DNA of 64,000 bases, taken from contig CM057337.1 of assembly GCA_030015575.1 (NCBI GenBank), positions 338,282,583 through 338,346,582 on the forward strand, in the 5' to 3' direction. The notes under the pieces are model-generated. The model did no database searches. It saw only the letters and a program-made list of their open reading frames with translations, and was not told the DNA's origin. Made by a program: the position numbers and the translations under genes. Shown in pieces: positions 21,037-32,200 of the stretch. Source of the DNA: Agapanthus africanus (taxonomy: Eukaryota > Streptophyta > Magnoliopsida > Asparagales > Amaryllidaceae). Numbering within the stretch: the first letter of the stretch is position 1; every line of letters starts with the position of its first letter.

Positions 21037-23734
21037 TGTTAGTTATATGTATGCCCTAGAGGCCATTACTATACATAGGATGTATATTGTAGTGGATGCT
21101 GGGACATATATAGGAAGGACTTTCTTGCTCGACATGATAGTATGCTATCTGGTTACTCTTTACCTTAACGTGTATACTCATTGTCTCTCTGTTACATGTT
21201 GGTAAAGCCTTTAGGATGTGTACTTGACTACCTGGACTATGATGCAGATCATACTAATGGGGATGTGGTAGTCCATAAGTACATCCTTCAAGGTCCCTAG
21301 TCGTGGGTGTATCGAGACAGGGCATCGATATACCAGAGTAGACTAGCGTATACCTTCTCGACCCATACAGATGGGCGATGGATGATCCCATATCCATTGG
21401 TGTTTGACATCAGAGATGATATACGGGTGCTCAGTGGAGACGGGTACACTGGACGGACTCGCCGAGAACTCCCAGATGGTATTATACCTTACGTCGGATG
21501 GCAGTTCTCTGGTAACACTGGTACAGAGTAGTCTGTTGACCCGAGATCGTCATAGAATCTTGTGTGGTTCCCACTGTGCTTTGATTTCCACCTTACCACG
21601 TTCAAGAGGGCGTGCAAAACGGTGGTTTTTGGGTACAGTCCCGAGTCACATGGAGGCAATGAGCGATAGGAGGGGATTCGTCTCTCCCGGTATAGGGAGT
21701 TGATGTTGCGCTGTGTTCGATTGGCTATAACAGGAAATCCCTGGCCAGGGTTGCTGAGATTTACTGGTAAGTGTTACCAGCAGTTTCTCGAATTGTTATA
21801 GACCTCATATCGACACGACTTATCGAGCTATTGGGGTCTGACGTTTACCACCCCTAGGCGAGATATGCGACATATCAGACGATCATACCGGACTGTACGG
21901 TAGTGTTACTGGTTGGATTCACTGGAGTATGAGCGGGCTTGCTCGTCGATCTTCTGATCGCTCAATACCCGGATGGCCGTTATGTTTAGCAGACCGCTTG
22001 CGGCTTGTGGGTGCTTGATATGATCATCACCTGCTGCCGGCGTATTGACGAGTCTTTAGAGTCCTACACAGAGGTTTCCTGGCTCAAGCGAAACGAAATA
22101 GGAGCGTATATGAGATATGTGCGGGACCGAGAATGATACCAGTATATGATACTGTATTCGATTCTCGCGATTTATGACATTGATCGGTTATATGCGATAT
22201 AGCCGGGTTATCGGATCAAGTGTTGATTCGATAAGTTGTTACTGTAGATACTAGTCGGTTATATGTTATATGACCGGATCATTAAATCAAGTGTTGATTT
22301 AATGATTTAATACATAATTATATATTTGATATATTACTTTGCATTAACTAGTATCGGTTCACTTTAAATGGATTTTCTCACTCGGATATACACATTGTAT
22401 ATGTGATATACTTTTGTGCACTTGATTGTATCATGTTTGATGATACATGTTTGCTAGGGTTTTTGTGTAAAGATCAAACCATGGTTACATGATAATGGTT
22501 AGGGTTTTGTTTTATTCACTTATTTATTTATTTATTGATTTTTGGAAAATGATAAGCATAAAGAGAAAATGGTGGCTAACTTTGTTGTATAATGAAGCTT
22601 CGTGAAGCTTTGACTATGTGACCATTTTGTCTCATGCTTAACCCTAACCATTCCCACTAACCCTAGTTTAGTCTCTACACTTGACCATGGTTGGTAGATG
22701 ATAAGTATTATTATTATTTTCATTTTACTAAATACTTATCATATTATCATCTTCTTCTTCTTCATCTTCTACTTGAAGAAAACCTTGCCTCCATCAATGG
22801 CAAAGTGAAGAAATGAGTGAGAAATCCAATTCTAAAGTCTACCCACTTCCTATTTCTTCATCCTCTACCTCTTGCCAAGTAGTAGAGTGTGTTTTCTTCA
22901 CAAGTTTCATGACTTGGTGAAGTTGGAGCTTGATCTTGTGATGCCTCGACGTAGATCATCTTCGGCACGAAGCCGACGATCTTGCCCGCCCATTTCTCCG
23001 ATGAAGCCGACGCTAGAGCCCGGGTTTCCATTTGGACAGCGAGGAGACTTCATTGCGGAGCTATGGAGGTGAAGGACCGGATCTACAAAGGTTGTATTTC
23101 CGTTCTCTTAGTAAAGTAGTTTACTAGTTGCATCTTTCGCCTAGACATCTAGTTAACGATCCGTATTAGGGTTTCTTGGCACCCGTAAAATTTGAAATTG
23201 GCATGGTTGATGCCTTGTGAGACCTCATTAGAGTGCCTAGGAACCCTACAGGATTATCATAACTTGAGCTCTTGAGTTGCTATCATCTTCTTCCTCCTCT
23301 CTCTTGCTCTCTTGACTTTGTTAGTGAGTGAGATAGTGATAAAGATTGGGTTTTGAAGTTAGAAAACAAACCACATCATAATTCTACACTAGTCTAACCA
23401 ATTAGTTTAGAGTGTTAGCTTCATCTTCATCTTTTGATCAAGTGGAACTTGGAGCTTGGACAAAGAGGACTCCGGGTGGATCATCGTGGACTCGGAAGAT
23501 CACTAGCAAACCCGTTCAAACTCTCAAGTAGCCAAGGAGTCGAGCAAAGAGAACTACAAAGGTTGTATTCTCTTTACTTAGTGTTTTATTACTTGTAGTA
23601 TGTGATACTACTTCATATGTTACTTTAAATTTCTAGTTTGATCCTAGGTTAATTTGCTTAGCATCCTATAAAATTAAATTGTAGCATATTTGATGCATTA
23701 CAAACTCTTGTGAGGTGCTAGGCAAACTCCAACA
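21037..23734 (+). repeat. LTR of element B, 2,698 bp, also bordered by a PBS on its right
   Basis: It starts TGTTAGTTATATGTATGCCC and ends GGCAAACTCCAACA. The start closely resembles A's LTR and the truncated LTR at 63250; the end differs. It has a PPT on the left and a PBS on the right (23736), so it looks like an LTR shared between two tandem internal regions. It contains the conserved block TCGTCTCTCCCGGTAT near 21675. Confidence 0.85.
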
Positions 23735-23934
23735 GTGGTATCAAAGGCAAGCTAGAGCATTAAAGTAACCTAGACGACATTAAAACACTTCAAACGAACA
23801 TCGATTGCCCGGAAAAACCATTCTCTGGAAATTTTTCAAAATGTCTGAATTTTTCACATTAAAAATATTCAGAAAATCATGCAGGTGATTCTATGGACCC
23901 TCTAGAAGAACGATACCCTAACTCGACTAAACGA

Positions 23935-23979
23935 CCGCGGAACTGCGGCAGAAACCTGATTTTGGCGGCGGTTCCGCGG
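23935..23979 (+). other. GC-rich hairpin in leader at 23735
   Basis: CCGCGGAACTGCGGC pairs with GCGGCGGTTCCGCGG across a loop of about 15 bases, 200 bases after the PBS. Confidence 0.65.
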
Positions 23980-24696
23980 CGCCGTTTATTAGGCTTGGGT
24001 CGGCCCTTCTACGGTTGGTCCATAGGTATTGTGGGATGCTTCTGGGTAATTTTAATTCTGCTCAGGTGTTGAGCTTCTCTTTGGATTTTTGGGTCATTGA
24101 TCGATCGATCAAATGGTTTAACATCGCCTAGTTTATATGCATATATTGACATGAGTTGTTATATGTTGCTGTGAAATGATGTATAGGATCGTCGTGATGA
24201 ATGGCCGGGTTTTATATGAGATGAGAGTTTTTTTCAATCATGTAAAATTCATTTGTATGTAATATTCTTTTATTGGGACACATCCGAGTTGAGGATGATA
24301 TTTCCTTCGATGTATATTATTTACTTTTCCGCATTAGGATAGACCCAAGGTGGGGAGCACAAGTGACCGAGTTCTAGAGTCCAGTGGGAAGCCATCTCGA
24401 GGAGTCGAGACCGAGTCTCCTAACTCTAGAATTGGTAAGGTCACTTGCCGCTCTCGTAGGGGTTTATGGTGTGGGATTGGCTATTCATCACGACCGTGGA
24501 ACCCGTATTTTCTATCGTTGGCTATATATAAAATACGGAATTCCTAGTATATCCTATATTTTCATATATGTGCTTCTGCTATTTATATTCTGTGATGTGA
24601 TCGCTTGATATATCTGAGACGAATGCAATATTATATATGAGATATATAGTAGGCGTTGCTTATGTTTTGCACCCGCGCTAGTCCCGTCCCGGTATG

Positions 24697-24719
24697 CCGT
24701 TAGTTAAGTAACCTAACGG
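24697..24719. other. CCGTTAG hairpin in leader at 23735
   Basis: CCGTTAG (24697-24703) and CTAACGG (24713-24719) form a seven-pair stem. This is one pair longer than in A and C. Confidence 0.6.
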
Positions 24720-25063
24720 TGCATAACGGAACATTGTAGCGAATGCGGATGGCATAAGCGTACGTTGTATTTTCGTTTCTTTTTTGTTTCTTTTTTGTGT
24801 TTGGCTTAAGGACTTAAATGATGGGACTACATTAATATGATTAATGTAAGGAAAAATAAACCTAAAAAGATGTTGTAGAATCAAATTTAAAAACCACTCG
24901 GCTTTTTGTGAAAAAGCTATATTTCAAAATTGCGGAGAATAAGACACTCCTTTTGAAAACCGTTTGATTCTACAACGACATCAAGTTCAAAGTGTTAAGG
25001 GTTTTCTTAAAAACCATCCGCAACCCTCCGTCATTTTAGGAAGTAGAGTACTTAGTATTCGTG

Positions 25064-25093
25064 CTACGTTTGTTGACTATAGTTAAGGCGTAG
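25064..25093 (+). other. Leader hairpin H1 (copy at 23735)
   Basis: Arms CTACG and CGTAG pair perfectly around the core TTGACT-AT-AGTTAA, which uses one G-U pair. Confidence 0.7.
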
Positions 25094-25151
25094 TGTACGG
25101 TAGCTAAGTGATATCTTCCTACACAGCATATGATGTGATTAATTGGGACAA

Positions 25152-25189
25152 TTATATGATTTTGTTGACCATAGTTAAGGGTCATATAA
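25152..25189 (+). other. Leader hairpin H2 (copy at 23735)
   Basis: Arms TTATATGA (25152-25159) and TCATATAA (25182-25189) pair perfectly around TTGAC-CATA-GTTAA. Confidence 0.7.
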
Positions 25190-25240
25190 CTGGGTCTAAT
25201 TAATCAAGAAATGACGGGTTGAGCTTGACTAGTGCTTGTG

Positions 25241-25271
25241 ATTTGTTGACCATAGTAAGGTCATGGGTGCT
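25241..25271 (+). other. Leader hairpin H3 (copy at 23735)
   Basis: AGTGCTTGTGA and TCATGGGTGCT, on either side of the TTGACCATAGTAAGG core, can pair at all 11 positions if G-U is allowed (five wobbles). The arms extend slightly beyond the stated limits. Confidence 0.6.
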
Positions 25272-25473
25272 AGGGGTAAAAACCATATCGGGAGTTTCAA
25301 GAGTTGAAATTTGCAATGAGATTGCATACCTTCCATATGATGGTTGGATCCTGATCCCACTGTGAGCAAGAGTTGCTCCCAGGAGAGTTTTGCACTTTAC
25401 AATTAGCTAACTCATTAGGTGTCTAGAAAGGTGTCAACGAGGCTACGTCTCTGGGAAAATGAGGTTTACTTTA

Positions 25474-25864
25474 ATTAGGGTTTTGAAGTGAGAAAACAAA
25501 CCATATCATCATTCTACACTAGTCTAGCCAATTAGTTTAGAGTGTTAGCTTCATCTTCATCTTTTGATCAAGTGGAGCTTGGAGCTTGGACAAAGAGGAC
25601 TCCGGGTGGATCATCGTGGACTCGGAAGATCACTAGCAAACTCGTTCAAACTCTCAAGTAGCCAAGGAGTCAAGCAAAGAAAACTACAAAGGTTGTATTC
25701 TCTTTACTTAGTGTTTTATTACTTGTAGTATGTGATACTACTTCATATGTTACTTTAAATTTCTAGTTTGATTCTAAGTTAGTTTGCTTAGCACCCTATA
25801 AAATTAAATTGTAGCATGTTTGATGCATTACAAACCCTTGTGAGGTGCTAGGCAAACCCCAACA
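25474..25864 (+). repeat. Truncated copy of the B-type LTR end
   Basis: It repeats the last 390 bases of the LTR at 23343-23734 with a few substitutions and ends CAAACCCCAACA. With 21037-23734 it brackets the leader at 23735, so these may be the 5' LTR, the leader and the remains of the 3' LTR of one internally deleted element. Confidence 0.8.
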
Positions 25865-26934
25865 TGACAATCTCCGTACAGTCCGGTCTATTCGTCTAAG
25901 AGCATCACATATCGAGTCTAGGGGGTGGATAAAGTCAGACTCCTAATAACGCGATATTTCGTGTCGGTATGAAGCCCATCACCCACTGAGAAACTACTGA
26001 TCCAAATCAGTAATTCTCGTCTACCTTGGCCAAGTATTTTTGGTGATGGCCACCCGTGCACCGCACGACATCAACCCCCAATACCGGGAGAGACGAATCC
26101 CCGACGATCCGCTCACTGCATCCATGTGGCTCGGGACTGTACCCAACTAAAACCTGTTTACACGACTCTTTTGAGCTGTGGTAGGGTGGTAATCAAAGCA
26201 CAGTGGGAACTCACACGAGACAAATGTCGATCTCAGGTCAATAGACTAATCTGTACACATGTCATCTGGGAACTGCTATCTGACAATAGGTATAATACCA
26301 ACTAACATATTCCCGGCGAGTCCGTCCAGTGTACTCATAACCCAATGAGCACATGTATACTATCTTAGGTGACTGACTAACACCAATGGCTTGTGAGACC
26401 GGCTACCGCCTCTCATCGGGGTCTCGATATGTATACACTAGTCTACTCTGGAGTATCAATGCCCAGTCTCGATACTCTCTCGACTAGAGATATTTAAGAA
26501 TGTGATTATAGACCACCCATGTATATGATCACCATCATAATACTGGTAGTCAAGCAAGAATCCTATGGGCTCTATCAACATGTAATAGTGATCTGTAATA
26601 CCATATAAAGCATGTACATGATGATAGAGACAAACCAGTTAGTATACTATCATCTCAAGTAAGACTGTTCTATCCGTATAGGTCCTCCCTCAGTCATCAC
26701 AATCGCGTGCCTGCGATTACAATAATTGACTTAATGGCGCTATAGCCAACATTGTCATTATAGATTAGCGACACGTAATAACAAATAAAACGTATACACA
26801 TCAATGATAAAGACAAACTAGATAGCATACTATCATCTCGAGTAAAATTATTCTACCTGTATAGGTTCTCTTTCAATTATCATAATCGTCTACCTACAAT
26901 TACAATAATTGCCTTAAGGGCACTATATCCAACA
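25865..26934 (-). repeat. Truncated C/D-type LTR, with its terminal part duplicated
   Basis: In reverse orientation this matches about the first 880 bases of the C/D LTRs, including the AATACCGGGAGAGACGAATC block near 26075. Two LTR start points are present, one near 26752 (GCTATAGCCAACA) and one at 26934 (ACTATATCCAACA), so about 180 bases of the LTR start are duplicated. The left end at 25865 is broken internally and abuts the CAACA end of the neighbouring LTR piece, which marks a rearrangement junction. Confidence 0.75.
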
Positions 26935-27411
26935 GTAGCACTTTTCTTTCTTATCAAATTTCTTCCCTAAATTGAAAAGTTTTGTGATGACATTATTGAA
27001 CCTAAAATACATAGAGTCGATAGTCTCATTGTCTCTTATTTGGAATATCGCATACTCATGCATGTGACGATTGATCTTACTCTCTTTAACTTGACTGATT
27101 TCTTCATGGGCAGTCTAGAGAGTGTTCCAAATCTCGTTTGTCGTTTGATACATAGAGATTCTATTGAATTCTTCTGAATTCAAACAACTATGAAGTGCAT
27201 TCATTGCCTTGACATTTAATGTCATTGATCTCTTGTCGGGTTTAGATAATGGATTTGTAGTAGGGGCCACAAAGGGTTTCTCGATGATTTCTAAGATTTC
27301 TAGATCTATACACTGAAGGAAAACTATAATCTTGGTTTTCCAGAATTGATAGTTGGTACCATTGAAAAGCGGAGGACGATTAGTGGATTGTCCTTCCATG
27401 TGGTTTGCCAT
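26935..27411 (-). pseudogene. Copia-type gag fragment
   Basis: The minus-strand Met at 27411 opens MANHMEGQSTNRPPLFNGTNY, followed by a typical copia Gag (UBN2-like) N-terminus. A stop near 27113 breaks the frame, after which coding resumes (KINRHMHEYAIFQIRDNE, then TIDSMYFRFNNVITKLFNL) up to the LTR junction at 26935. It differs from A's Gag and is from another copia lineage. It is partial, with its 3' part lost at 26935. Confidence 0.75.
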
Positions 27412-28160
27412 AAGATCAAAAACTTAAGAGGTTAATCTTACAAACAAAGTAAGCTTCTCTAATACTAATTGAAAACAGCCTTTGAGAGGGTGAATAAGGC
27501 TTTATGACTAACTCGGCGCAATTGTGCGAAATAAGAAATTTTGCAGCAGAATTAAAAATAATAACTAATAATGGCTTGCATGCTTATAATTCATACAAAA
27601 TTAAAAATAAATGCTAACTCTATTTATTTTTATAAGATTTATATTGTTTATGAAGAAATATCAATCTATAAAGAATCCGATTAATGACGATTATTTTGAG
27701 CTAGAACAAAATGGTTATGTACTTTATTTTATCATGTGTTTCTTACATCACAAATTATAACAACTTTTGTGTACCGTTTGAATTCATTTATGAATATATT
27801 GAATCGTCTTTGATCCCATACGTTACGCGGGGTGTTAAAAGTCTAGTTTATCTTAAGAATGAAGAATTCATAAGCTTTTTTAACGCTACAGCAGTCCACG
27901 CACAAATTTTATACTTAGAAAATAATACTTGCTGATAAATTTCTTTGCTTTTCCAAATGTCAAAGCAGATATGGATATTGAAAATTATCCATGAAAATAA
28001 TATTGTGCTTTGTAAATACAAAATCAACCATCATAATTTTGAAAAGAGAGAATATAGCAAATTATGCACTGTTAGTTTTTTATTCTCATTTTTATTTTAG
28101 GATCCATAAAGCCCAATCAACTACAGTTCATCCATGATGCATTGCGTTCCTCCTCTTAGA
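27412..28160. other. AT-rich non-coding stretch, probable leader/LTR of the gag fragment
   Basis: Just upstream (minus sense) of the gag Met, a weak PBS-like string (TTAGTATTAGAG, about 27457-27468) is followed by TGAAAACAG at 27470. This could be the inner edge of a 5' LTR. I could not find the other LTR edge. The rest is AT-rich with no convincing coding sequence; the 74-codon ORF at 27711-27935 looks like chance. Confidence 0.35.
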
Positions 28161-28456
28161 AAACAGATGGATTCACATTCTTTACTCTTTAACAAATAAA
28201 ATCAAATTATCTATGTAAACTAGTTGTATACACCTCATTTATTTAAACCCTGCTAAGATAATTCACATTCTTTACTCTTGACATATCAAATCAAATTATT
28301 TATGTAAACTAGTTGTATACACCGTATTTATTTAAACCCTGCTATTCTTAAACCCTGCTATTCTTCGAGCATCGCCTCATTTAAACCCTGCTATTCTTCG
28401 AGCATCTTCGAGCATCGCCTCATTTAAACCCTGCTATTCTTCGAGCATCGCCTCGT
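28161..28456. repeat. Compound tandem repeats
   Basis: There are two copies of a unit of about 88 bases containing ATTCACATTCTTTACTCTT and AACTAGTTGTATACACC (about 28165-28340). These are followed by three to four copies of a unit of about 33 bases, TTTAAACCCTGCTATTCTTC plus GAGCATCGCCTCA, one with the GAGCATCTTC part repeated (28326-28456). The pattern is that of replication slippage. Confidence 0.85.
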
Positions 28457-29117
28457 GCTTCATAATTCAGCACAATTCCTAGATATTTTATCACCTATAC
28501 GGAAAAAGGGTCCAATCGGCAATGCTGTATATTTTTGTTTTTAAATAATCACTATTATTATAATGCAAACAAAAAGAAGCAAGTAAACACTTCGAATTTT
28601 AATTCAAAGGATTAGTTTAGAAAAAGTAAAATGTTCCTTAATTCTCATGCAATACGCGTCACCATAACTTCTTTAAAATTAGCCATTTAAAATTAGGTTA
28701 ATTAAGATAACTACCCTCTAATTATGGCCACATGCATCTCAATTGCCTAAAACTAAATATTACTTTGCAGCTAGATGAAGGGCAATATATCATCATCAAA
28801 TTTACCTTCCTAAATTTAATGTGAAAAACTTCCAAATGAAATCTTACAATCACGGTACATTCTGTATTTGCAGTAAAGTTAACAATGCGCATATGCGACA
28901 ATTGGAATACAAGAAGATATTATCTACAAGAAGATATTATCATTACAATATTACACAGAAATCGAACCTTAAACTGTAAACAAAATCAAAAACCATAAAC
29001 GGTAAACTCCTCTTGCAATGCGATACATGAAGATTGATATGATTCTCCACATTCACTCATTGAAATAACTATATCAAACATGCAAATCATCCTAACCACA
29101 AATAGAGTGTGTTTATA
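28457..29117. other. Region downstream of the GT47 gene
   Basis: AT-rich sequence between the tandem repeats and the stop codon of the GT47 gene. It should contain the gene's 3' UTR at its right end. No second gene is seen, and a poly(A) site cannot be placed with confidence. Confidence 0.5.
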
Positions 29118-29243
29118 TTAAGGTACAGGTGCTCTCGTGTTGTTTGCACACCTGCACTCACATGTGCACAAGCTTCGTGACTCCTGAACCACTCGCTGTG
29201 AACGGCGTATATGCAACTTGATATTCACCAATTTACCAGCAAT
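29118..29243 (-). CDS. GT47 gene exon 9 (terminal)
   Basis: 41 codons plus TAA. It opens [19 protein letters not shown], then a Cys-rich tail [16 protein letters not shown]. The acceptor is TTCTAG|ATTGCT. The last eight or so residues are the least conserved part of the family, so the exact C-terminus is less certain. Confidence 0.85.
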   Translation of the reverse strand: MAGKLVNIKLHIRRSQRVVQESRSLCTCECRCANNTRAPVP

Positions 29244-32200
29244 CTAGAAAATAAAAACAAAGAGATGGTATGAAACTTGTAATTGAAAATAATAAAAGGA
29301 TATATTGCTACGGCATTTTCCACACAAAAAAGGATATATAACCTTTTTTTTAAAAACTTATAATAACGACTGATAGTAGAATGATGATATTCAGCTATGT
29401 CACTACATTCAGAGCTTCATTTCTATAAACACATTTCGGAAAAGAAGATTATATAACCCATTCTTATTTTGTGCTGACCCAATTTTAGAACTAGTCAGAC
29501 CCGCACTAACACCAAGTATTACACCACACTTCAAGACAATTCACAGTTGGGAATGATACTTCTCAGAATCCCCTACAGTTTGCTCTCTATAGGAAATGTT
29601 CCTATAGAGATTAGAGAATCAGGAATTTTCTTGAAATATGCGTTCCTCTGAAATAGCCCGTCTCTGGTTCGGTGGTCTGAGGATGTGGGCGTAACCAAGA
29701 TTATGGAGGTTGTTCAATTTATTCATCAGTTAATTTATTTGCATAGAGTTCACAAATTTTAACTTTTATATAAACTTAAAACAAATGGGTATGAAAATCA
29801 GATGAGTTGCCCAGAAATAAGCAGTGGCGTTGGAGTAAGCTCAAGTCATTTATTAAATAAGCATGTTGGGTTCAAGTCAGTAGTGTTCGAGTAACACCAA
29901 GTCAGTCGTTCATTAAATAAGCATCAGATATTAACGGGTTGACATCAAATTTGATCTGACCAACTCGAAAGTGACCTGCCTGACCTAATTGACACCTCAT
30001 TCATTAGGAAATTACAAAAAGGTGGTGTTACTCATATATGTGTCCAAATGCAGGGTAACACACATTAACGCACAAGAAAAAGAAAGTGAGGCTAAGTTTC
30101 AAGTTTCAACAAAGAGACTTCATCTAATTTCATTTCTTGTATCTAGGTTTCTGCCAAAAGAGAAGTGCATGAACATATCATATATAATTGGTTAGATAAA
30201 CATATTCAACTCATGATAACGGGAGAAGAATCATTTACCATTCTCCAGGTTAAATCCTCAGGTCCGAGAGGTTGAGCTGGGCTAGAATACAAAAAGTGAC
30301 GTGAATACTGAAAGAGGCAAATTAATAAATATAAACAATTAGTCAATAATGAGAGAGGCTTTGCCTTGGGTCTTTTAACAAAGCAAGAGACATGAAATAA
30401 AGTTGTATGGTTGACAAACCTTAGCAAGATTCGTTTGCATCTCTTTGATTTGCTTGGAATCGATGCTCTTCAGATAGTTCACAAGCTGCCGAGGTTTTAT
30501 AGCATCACCTGAAGAAACAAACAGTGCAATCTGCATATACCACAAAAGAACGTCACCAGCAATCTATGTTTGATCCCTACACATTATTAACATTCTCTCT
30601 TCTAACATGAAGGAGAGCATCAGACAGGAAAATTGCAGAAAAAAGAAAGGAAAATTGCAGAAAAAAGAAACGGATTATAATTGAAAATAACTGAGAAAGC
30701 TAATGGTTGACATAGTAACGATTTCCATTAATAAAGTCAATTAGGATTGATTTATCTTAGGAGATAACTGAAGAGCATTCTCCTGTAAGTCTAGAATTAA
30801 AACAAGTCCTTCAGATAAGGACATAAACAATTAAAAAAAGGGAAGATATAGCAGGTAATTGATGCTTCTAATAATACTTAATCCTAAACACCTTCGCATT
30901 GGCTCATGCACCAGATATTACTGTCACCATTTTCATATACTAAAGATCTATGTAGCACGGGTTCAGATACGGATACGGGATACAATACGGATTCGTGAAT
31001 TCTCAATTTTCCAAAAACCTAAGATATGGGATACATTTTTATATCGATTTTACATCAACTGAGCCTTTTATCCCAGGCATATGAGGTAGGCTACATGAAC
31101 CAACATGAGAATCACGCCGGATCGAGCACATGAATCCTCCGCCTCCACTCACTCCTATCGAACAATATACTTTCATCAAGGCCTTTGGCATCCATTTCTT
31201 TTCGTATCTCAATCCACGTTTTCTTCGGGCTTCCTTTCGCTCCTTTGACTTGGCCTAAATCGATAATATCCATTCGTCGAACCGATACTTCCATAGGTCT
31301 ACGTCGTATATGACCAAATCATCTTATACGGTTTTTCCGCATCTTTTCCTCCACAGGTGCTACATCAACCTTTACACGAATATTCTCATTTCACACCATA
31401 TCTTTTCTAGTCTCACCACATATCCAACGAAATATGCACATCTCCGCTACATGCATCTTCTATGCATGATGTTTCTTCGGAGCCTAACATTTTGTATCAT
31501 ATAATAAGACAGGCTGAATAGCGCTTCGATAAAACATCCCTTTCAATCTTAACGGAAAGTTACAATCACATAAAAACCCGTTGCACTCCTTCATTTCAAC
31601 CAACCAATCTGAATTCTCTAATTGGCATCGCTATCTATCTCCTAATCCTTTTGGTTAATGGGACCTAGATATCTAAATTGATCACTCGGTGATATCTCTT
31701 GCTCATCCGGTGTTATACCATTGTGATCTCAACTTCTCTGTTTACTGAATTTGCACTGCATAAATGTTGTCTTGGACCTACTCAATCTAAACCCCCGAGA
31801 TTCTAATGTTTGCCTCTACAACTTCAATTTGACATAACCCCTGCTTTCATCTCATTTACCAGAATAATATCATCAGCGAATAACATACACCAAGACATCT
31901 CATCCTGGATAGTTCTAGTAAGCCCATCCATCACTATGGAAAACAAGAATGGACTTAAGCAGATCCTTGATGCACGCAAATTTGTGATCGGAAAATCACT
32001 TAGACCGTTGCAAGTCCTTACATTTGCCACTACTACATCATACATGTCCTCGATTATGTCAATGTACCTGATTGGGGCTCTCTTCTTCATCATTGTCCGC
32101 CACAATACCTCCTAGTTATCTTGTCGTAAGTTTTCTCTAAGTTAATAAAAACCATATGCAAATCCCTTCTCTCAAAAATGTTCGACAAGTTGAAGCAAAT

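Larger units (their letters stand above)
23735..25473 (+). mobile_element. Copia leader region after the B-type LTR
   Basis: It begins with a PBS of slightly decayed form (TGGTATCAAAGGC at 23736-23748). It then shows every leader block known from A, C and D: GC-rich hairpin 23935-23979, the CCGTTAG hairpin 24697-24719, hairpins 25064-25093, 25152-25189 and 25241-25271, and the pre-gag block at about 25410-25460. No gag-pol follows: at 25474 the sequence jumps into a copy of the LTR's last 390 bases. The coding part was therefore lost by deletion. Confidence 0.8.

Noticed and set aside
28326..28456. CRISPR-like array
   Set aside because: The units are contiguous tandem repeats without unique spacers, in a plant genome.
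29989..30195. 68-codon plus-strand ORF
   Set aside because: It lies in an intron of the GT47 gene on the other strand, with no recognisable features.
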